Part shown: piece by piece, positions 56,970 through 64,000 of the stretch
How the letters are laid out: each line of letters starts with the position of its first letter
Numbering within the stretch: the stretch's first letter is position 1
Assembly: GCA_009823505.1 (NCBI GenBank)
Contig: VZQC01004719.1
Coordinates: 1,532,563 to 1,596,562 of the forward strand
DNA length: 64,000 bases
Direction of reading: 5' to 3'
DNA from: Rhizomys pruinosus
Taxonomy: Eukaryota; Chordata; Mammalia; Rodentia; Spalacidae
Made by a program: the position numbers and the translations under genes
The notes under the pieces: generated by a model
What the model saw: only the letters and a program-made list of their open reading frames with translations
Databases searched by the model: none
What the model was told of the DNA's origin: nothing

Positions 56970-57911
56970 GAGAGGAAAGATGAAATAGAGAATGAGAAAG
57001 AGAAAGGGATGGAGTGAGGAAGAAAAAGACTTGAAAAACAATAACATGCTAAAATTCCATGAAATCAGTAATAATTTACTCCGTGTTGGAGTCACATAGA
57101 GAAAATAAGTTTCTAAGGAATATTTTAATGGACAGCTCATTTTGATCCATAAATATTTGAAGAGTGAGCAGTACATAAATGTTTGGAAAAGACAAAAGAG
57201 TACTTTAATTTATCACTTTGAAAAAAAAAATGCCATCCCCCTCATGTCCAACATGTGCTGAAAGATTGAAAAACAAGAAAGTGATCTTTTCAAACTTATA
57301 TATAAAAATCTGATTCCAAGAGAATTTCACAGAAAGGTAAATATTTAAGACAATCATGAAAAGCACTGAAGATTGTCAGGTTTCAGCATGATATTAATCT
57401 AGGAAGCCTTTGAAGCTGTTTTCCTTCACATTTTATTGAGTGTTAGAGGAGAAATGTTGTCATGACACCATAGTGTAATTTCATACATTTTTATTTACTT
57501 AAGTTTATAATGATATAAAAACTTTATATTTAGGTAAAAATACAAATACTTTTTGTACTAATTGTAATGTGTACAAAGATTGCTAGAATTTTAGGGCCAT
57601 GGTAAACTGTTCATGCTTTAAATTTTATTTTAAGTGATTTTTTTAAAGACATGTTTAGTTTATCTCAAAATTAAAGTGTTATACCAAATTAAATATTCAG
57701 AAAACTTAGAGGTAACCTAATAAAACATTGTGATTTATTCATACTGATAATGGTTTAATTTAAAACTCACTGATTTAGAAAATGCCTTTACTAAAAAGTA
57801 ACAACTTGAAATATTTTATTTTAATAATCTTTAATGTTGGTAAATTCTCACTAATTTACCACCTGAAAGCCATCAAACTTGATTTTCAGATCAGAAAACA
57901 TTTGTTCTTTT
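56186..57911. other. Intergenic; ATCT microsatellite at 56923-56969
   Basis: About 11 ATCT units. The rest is AT-rich without a recognised feature. Confidence 0.6.
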
Positions 57912-58144
57912 TAAAATTTTTTACTTATTATTTTCTTTTTTTTATGTGTATGAGTATAATGTCATGTAAGTTGGTGCAACTGTGACATGCAATTGCGGTG
58001 GAGGAAGTCAGAAGAGAGCATTGGATTCCCCTGGAACTGGAGTTAAATATGGTTCTTAGCCGCCACGTGGGTGTTGGGAATTGAACCTGGGCCCTCTCCA
58101 AGAGCAGTCAGTGCTATTAACCGCTAAGCCATCTCTCCAGCCCC
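57912..58144 (-). mobile_element. B2/B3-type SINE, 15-bp duplication
   Basis: AACATTTGTTCTTTT at 57897-57911 and 58145-58159. Head CCATCTCTCCAGCCCC; core somewhat decayed and shortened. Confidence 0.94.
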
Positions 58145-59737
58145 AACATTTGTTCTTTTATAACCACCACTTTTTCATGGGAAAAGGTGTTTAGAAACTA
58201 CAATTGTATTTTTAGCTACACATTAGGTAAGAAAATAGGAAAACAAAGAAAAAAATATATATATATATATTTAAGAGTTCTATTTTATAAATTGTCACAA
58301 ACAACTAATTTTAATACAATCAGTATAAAATTGTGTAATAATTCAATCATTGGGAATCATTCACCCATTAAAATATATCTACTGCATTAAAGATTTTGAA
58401 ATAGATTCACTCTACTTCAGCCTGACCTGGAACTCATGATGCTCCTGAATGCCTCAACATTACAGAAAACCTCCTGTTTCTGCCTTCCTACTTCTAGGAT
58501 TATAGTTCTAAGCCATCACAATCCTATTTTACATTAGCATAAAGATTTATTTAATTGTTATGTTTAGTATTTTGCAGTACATTTAAACTGTTGAAATTGC
58601 ATGGTAAAACTACTTTAGATAGCTATAATTACTCATCACTATAATCAAAGAGTTACATAGTATAGACAATGATTGATTTATAGGTTATTACAGCAAAGAG
58701 CGCAGCTGCTAGAAATATTATTGGCATTATTAACAATACTACTGATAGTAAATATACACATGATAGTCAAGCCCAAGCTTGTTGCACTGTATGTGCCATG
58801 GAATGGATGGAATATCTTGTCTAGAGACCTGGCAGACACAGTAATGCAATGAGAGGTGATGATGCCCAGCTCAGGATTCCCCCAGAGCCTTCAAGACTAC
58901 AAACCAAAGTATGCATCATGCAGTGGATCCTTTGGTAGACCAAAGATAAAGGCTCATTTTGTAATTTTTTTAATAAAATGGCTTTCATTATTTCTTCCCC
59001 AACTCTTCAAATCTCCAGTCATTCCAAATATCTACTTAAGACTAATTAGTAGCTAAACTCTTTAATATTCAATCAACAATCTATTCTCCCTGTCCTAAAA
59101 TTGTAGTACACAAAATACTCTTAGGTATGAAGCATCACAGCATTGAACAATATCCTTATGTAGAGTCAAATCCTTAGAGGACACTGTAGATTCACAAACA
59201 GGAGTTTCTATAATAACATGCCATAGTAAAGGATTTTGTTCACTGAAAGAGGGGGCACCCAAATAATGTCTGTCTACAATTGATTTCAATTGACCTTAAA
59301 ATCCATTAATTTGGTAGGACTGGAACCTGGATAATATATTAATATTTTCATCAGATGATACATGTGTACTGAAGACTATACTGATAATTGTTGCCTAGTT
59401 CAATTTCATGTACTGGAAATCACATTGCTGAAATCAGTGATTCTTCACTTAGACTTCAAAAAACATCCGATTGGTGGCAAAAACAAAAATAAGTAAAACA
59501 GTTTGGGACTTAAACCTCTGTATTGCTCTATCATATCTCTATCTTTTGCTATTTTAACTTTGGATTAGATTTCTTCCCTATTTTACATGGGTGTGGTCAT
59601 ACTTTAAGGAATAGATGTCCAGATCTGTTTCCCAAAGATTGAATCACCCTAAATTTGTTATCTTCTCTCTCTTCCTCAAGTCTGAATACATGAAAATAAA
59701 TCCATATCAAAACTGGTGTAATAATGTCTCAAATTTT
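58145..59737. other. Intergenic; weak B1-like trace near 58400-58515
   Basis: CCTGACCTGGAACTCATGAT and TTCTAGGATTATAGTTCTAAG faintly resemble a reversed, very old B1. TA run near 58255-58270. No gene. Confidence 0.4.
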
Positions 59738-59949
59738 GTGGAGGTAACTAGTAGGTGTGAGCACTGTGGGGCTCCACACCTACCATCCTGACAACCTCTT
59801 TGAGGAACTTCAACTTTGTTCCTAGGATAGGCAGAGCTCCTGCTTGGGGAAGTGAGATGTCATACCCTAAGGCCTTCCTCTGAATTACTGGGCAAAGAAA
59901 ATGTCACACCTCCTACTTAACAATACACACCTGGAAGTTTCATTTCCCC

Positions 59950-60147
59950 TGTAGGAGCCATGATGGCTCACACCTTCCTGGCCTCCCCACAAGTCCCACG
60001 CCTCCATTTCCACCCCAGAGCATGGTCATATCAGTATAAAAACATCTGCTTGTTGACAATAAAGTTGCATTATTCCCTTGGACTCTCTCTGGGGTTAGTT
60101 CTTTCTTTGACTCATCTCAGGGTCAATGACCCGTCCAGGCTCCTACA
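59950..60147 (+). repeat. Short solo LTR-like element with perfect 10-bp inverted ends
   Basis: Starts TGTAGGAGCC and ends GGCTCCTACA, exact reverse complements. Inside are TATAAAAA (60035-60042) and AATAAA (60058-60063), then a T/C-rich U5-like stretch with TTTGACTCATCTCAGGG. These are LTR features. At 198 bp it is short; the true 5' end could lie farther left (TGTGGAGGTAAC at about 59738). No flanking duplication was found. Confidence 0.5.
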
Positions 60148-60229
60148 GAGCCTAGGAAACCATGATGTGGAACTAATGATCTACTTGCAGTAACAGAGAG
60201 GAAGCAATGGCAACAGCAACTAATACCTT

Positions 60230-61030
60230 TCTGGTTGAACTTAAGAAGTATTTCACAGCAGGTAACTGACCCAGGTGATGTGATCCTGACCAAGAACCCC
60301 TAGTTGCAAAGATTATGTACCCTAGGAGGGAACTTACTATTGTGATTCTGCCCAATGGGCATAGCATCACATCAAGCTACGTTTTAAATGCTTAGTTTTC
60401 ACACATAAATTTATATAGCTCTCAACTCTTATTAGAGAAGCATCTTATTTCAGTGGATAACTATTGTCTCAGAGATTCATAACTACTCAAAATGCAAAGA
60501 ATATGACTGCAGCATGTTCACAAGTGGGGCATCTATAACACCCCTCTCTTCAAAGCTCAGGGCACATCATAAAAGAGAGGGTGTAAAGCTTATGAGAGCT
60601 GAAGCTTGGGAGGACTGCTGTAAATTCATGTCTTCTGGACATGACAGGGACTTGTATTCAGCAATTCACAGAAGCTTCAAGAGCTGAACAAAACTAAACC
60701 AATCAACATTCTAGCATGACTATGGAGGGACAACCTTAGGTTCCACCCCTAGGGGATGATCGAATGGCACCTGATGCTTGTTAAGGAAAGGAGAATGAGT
60801 TTTCTTCAGGATTATGACATCTTGCAAGATCCTGATGCTGCAGGTGTTCACCCTACATCCATAATCATAAGGAGAGTTGTAATTCGACTCTGTGAAATAA
60901 AAGTAAAATTTGGGATGGGGCTGTGGACAGAAGGATGTAGGAGAAATTGCAAGGAGTATGAAATGGGTGGACTTAAAATATATTGTATACATGTATGGAA
61001 TTCTCAGAGACTAATAAAATATTTTAAAGA
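60230..61030 (+). mobile_element. Old L1 (Lx-like) 3' UTR, plus strand
   Basis: GGGGCATCTATAACACCCCT, TCTTCAAAGCTCAGGG, ATTCATGTCTTCTGGACATG and the end GTATGGAATTCTCAGAGACT with AATAAA at 61013-61018 follow the order of rodent L1 3' UTRs. No ORF2 part is clear. Confidence 0.6.
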
Positions 61031-61259
61031 ACCATTTCTTATAAATATCAACATTATGTAAAGGCATAAAAAGAGTGATTAGGTATTTTATAGATTTATG
61101 GAAGTACACAACATTATGACTATGAGAATATTAGTTACCAGATTTCAGAGTGGCTCCTAACAGTTCATCGAAGAGGTGCCAGTCATCATTCTTTGCTGAA
61201 CTAAGCCTCTTTCTGTTAACTCTTGCTAAGAGAAAAAGGATCGTAGAGTTTATGATGAC

Positions 61260-62180
61260 TTAAGATGGTGATATACACTACGAAAAACAAACAACATATG
61301 TTCTTCTTCATTTGTGGATCCTAGCTCCAAATCCTTACATGTGAGTATATATTCTGATGTAACTGCAAGAACTAGGTAAATGAAATGGAATCAGGAAGGT
61401 AAAGGGAAAGAGGCTAGTAGTGGGAAACAGGTGTTCCTAAGGAAGAAATGGATAACATCAGGCTATGTAAATGGGAGGGGAGAGGAACGGTTATGAAAGA
61501 AATTTGGCAATAAAGGGAAAAAAAGGAACTCAAGAGAAGTGGGGCTTTGGAGATTGGTATTATCTAGGGAGAAATGGGAAATGTGAATAATTTAAATGGA
61601 GAGAACATTGAGGAGAAGGCTAGAGAGGGAGGGGGAGAGAGGAGAGATAAATAATGACTAGCTAGGGAGAAAAAAAAAAAACAAAAAAACAGGGGGATCG
61701 TTTTGGTCTTACAATCCGGTGACAATTAAAAATGCAACATCTCTACATGAATCCATGAGCAAAGCTGAATGCTACATAACAAGAAACAGTACCAGACAGG
61801 AGAATCCTTTGAGTCATTGTCCAGGGCAGTCAAAGAAGCTCCCAAAATTACACATGCTATTCCCACAACCCTTGATTGCCTCCCGTAAACTGAAGGTACG
61901 TCCCTATTGCTGAAGACAGGGCATACTTAAGAGACTGGAATTGGAGCAATAGAGCTGGAACTCACCAGGAAGCCAACGACCCTGAATGTTAGCTTTCATA
62001 GATTTGGGGAACACTCCTTAAGTTACTAAGGAAGAACAGCAATCAATGCTCCAATCACAACGTTAAGGCCAAATATTCACATCAATGTCTAGCATAGCAT
62101 AAGGCATTGGTGGAGTAGTGGCACTTTTAGAGAAATGCCCAAGGATGTCATATCCCCAGGGTAAAGTAACACCTTACTAA
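61260..62180 (+). mobile_element. Old L1: ORF2 end and purine-rich 3' UTR
   Basis: TTCATTTGTGGATCCTAGCTCC (about 61308) is the ORF2 C-terminal/stop region. It is followed by a long purine-rich stretch (61380-61690) and then the sequence shared with 20666-20945. Plus strand. Confidence 0.65.
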
Positions 62181-63884
62181 CTGCAAAATAGGTATACTTA
62201 TATTTATAGACAAATATCCCAGACACCACTCCATAAAGCCTTTTTTTTTTTGCAGCAGGTGAATAATATTACTGTGTCCCACAAGTGGACACATACATAT
62301 ATTGTACCAGTTTTCTGTCTATATTAATAATCTAAATCTTAACTCCTCTATAGATCCTGACTATTAAAAATTGTGACATCTAATTGTATACAATTTATAA
62401 TTATTTTTGACATATCAGTCCATTCTAAAATTTATTTATTTTAAAGCTTCCCAAATCAAAGAAGATGACATTTAATTATTTGTAAAATTCAAGAAGGAGT
62501 AGGGATTGTTACTAATATATAATAAAGATAATCAATTTAAAGCCAATCACTCATGATAATAATTAGATGTTTATAGACATGCAATTTAGAAATATTATTT
62601 TCTTCTGATAGGTATTACTTCAATATTGTAACTTTATATAAGAATCGGCATATATATATCTCACATCAAACAAAAATATTTTTCTTAACAGAAAAAAAAT
62701 TTTGTCATATAATATATAGAGTTATTTTCCTGATATACTCCTTCTATTGAAACATTATAATTAAAGAAACACATACAAATTCATTTACGTAGCAGGGGGT
62801 CCTTTTGAAATGTACTTCATTTTAATATTATATGTTTCCTGACATCATACTTGACTTATTTGAAACTTATAACCCTAGAAAGGCCAATAGTACACTCACT
62901 GAAAATTTAAAATGCATGGCACCATTCAATTAGTAACGTGATGATCACTGTTTGAAAGCAAGCTGAAATGTGTGCCAGAAATTGTGAATAAATATTTCAT
63001 GTGACTAAAGCATTCATCTGTTCCAAATTAGACTGTTGAATCCCTTTATAGTGAGATATTTACCAAGCCCATTGCCTCTAGAAATCACTTAAGCTTTCTT
63101 TAAATGTGCTAAAGTAAAATTTTAATAAAGGTGACATCATCATAGATATTCAAAAGTAAAAGAAAAGTAACATAAGAATTAAAGAGGAATCACAAATGTA
63201 CAAGAAGTGCCTTGATGAACTCATTGATTGTAAAGATAGAGAGGAGAACTGTTCCTCCCAGCTGTCACAGGCTAGGATGATTTTGCATGTATTTTCTTTG
63301 AAATGAGAATGAGACACAATCATTTTTTTATCATAATGTGACCTAAATTTATAACAGAAAGTCTTCAGCATCTAAATTTATTTGATATTTACATTTAAAA
63401 GCAATATCTATTATTATTAATTATATTTAGAAAATTATTTTGTTTAACACTCCTCCTGTGTGTGTGTGTGTGTGTGTGTTTGTTTATTAATATAAACCAT
63501 TGTGTTCATGGAGTATTTCATTCTAAAAGAGTACCTTATTGGTACTCTTTTAATTGATTTGATAGAGATAGAATTTCCAAAAAAATTTTTTAAACTAATG
63601 CTTATACTGCATTTACCTAGAATATAGAAGTATTTACAGTCTGAAATCAATGCCACTCTTTGCCTTCCAAAGTAGACTCAGAAGACAAAAAAAGAAAGTA
63701 ATAGAAAAATTACAGGATGACCCATATGTTCTAAGCCTTGATCAAGAGTAATAATAATATGTATTTGTCTGCTCTTCTTCAAAGTACATTATTTTTGTAA
63801 AAATATAATTAACTGATAAATATATTTAATATAAGTAAGAAGGTAAGAGACAGAAATACACTGAAGTCAACTTTCTAATATACA
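62181..63884. other. AT-rich sequence, nothing recognised; (TG)n at 63457-63482
   Basis: No frame above about 75 codons, no repeat except the TG run. Confidence 0.55.
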
Positions 63885-64000
63885 TATTCGTACACCGGCT
63901 CAACATCGATGCTTTCCTCAGTTACTCTCCGCCTTTACCTTTGGGGAAAGAGCCTCTCATTGAGCCTTGATTTCACTGCCTTGGTTACAATGGCAAACCA
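63885..64000 (-). mobile_element. Tail half of a rodent SINE (B4-like), runs off the window
   Basis: Minus-strand GGCTCAATGAGAGGCTC, then AAAGGCGGAGAGTAACTGAGG and GATGTTGAGCCGGTG, matches the tail part of a common rodent SINE that I remember as B4-like. The head lies beyond 64000. Confidence 0.55.

Noticed and set aside
58400..58515. B1 SINE
   Set aside because: Only scattered B1-like words remain; too weak to list as a separate element.

Overview
The window looks like non-genic nuclear DNA of a muroid-type rodent. The evidence is B1 SINEs, a B2/B3-type SINE family starting with GGGGCTGGAGAGATGG, rodent-style LINE-1 copies, an MT-type MaLR element and CA/ATCT microsatellites. The commonest SINE has an extra internal segment compared with the mouse B3 sequence I remember, so I suspect a muroid other than Mus or Rattus, but I cannot name the species. 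I see no host protein-coding gene, tRNA, rRNA or CRISPR array. Nearly all open frames are pieces of retroelements or chance frames in SINEs and AT-rich DNA.

Layout. 1-5450: a minus-strand LINE-1 (L1-D) whose ORF1 is split by a complete MaLR element (LTR, Leu-type primer site, internal frame, polypurine tract, LTR). 5.5-7.6 kb: a plus-strand gammaretrovirus-like (ERV1) pol relic and unclassified sequence. 7.6-11.1 kb: a 5'-truncated minus-strand L1. 11.3-13 kb: L1 3' ends in both orientations plus an unclassified repeat. 13.5-14.1 kb: two SINEs. 16.2-20.7 kb: plus-strand L1-C with promoter monomers, both ORFs broken, and three nested insertions. 22.1-23.6 kb: a SINE cluster with an inverted B1 pair. 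24.7-30.2 kb: three or more minus-strand L1 3' pieces, partly mosaic. 30.2-32.9 kb: a minus-strand ERV LTR/env relic fused back to back with a plus-strand MaLR fragment. 35.1-36.8 kb: a 5'-truncated L1. 36.8-50.4 kb: two full-length L1s (L1-A and L1-B) directly head to tail, flanked together by one 12-bp direct repeat. 50.4-64 kb: AT-rich DNA with old L1 3' UTR relics, a few SINEs and a short LTR.

All elements appear dead. They form a clear insertion chronology: SINEs and MaLR copies lie inside L1s, an L1-mobilised segment lies inside L1-C, and L1-B sits at the tail of L1-A. The most interesting signals are four unrelated L1 5' UTR monomer types within 44 kb, the tandem L1 pair, a 17-bp-duplicated insertion that looks like an L1 3' transduction, a MaLR internal reading frame still recognisable in two copies, and a near-perfect 52-nt palindrome next to an unclassified repeat. 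Family names rest on remembered consensus features; no alignment or database search was run.
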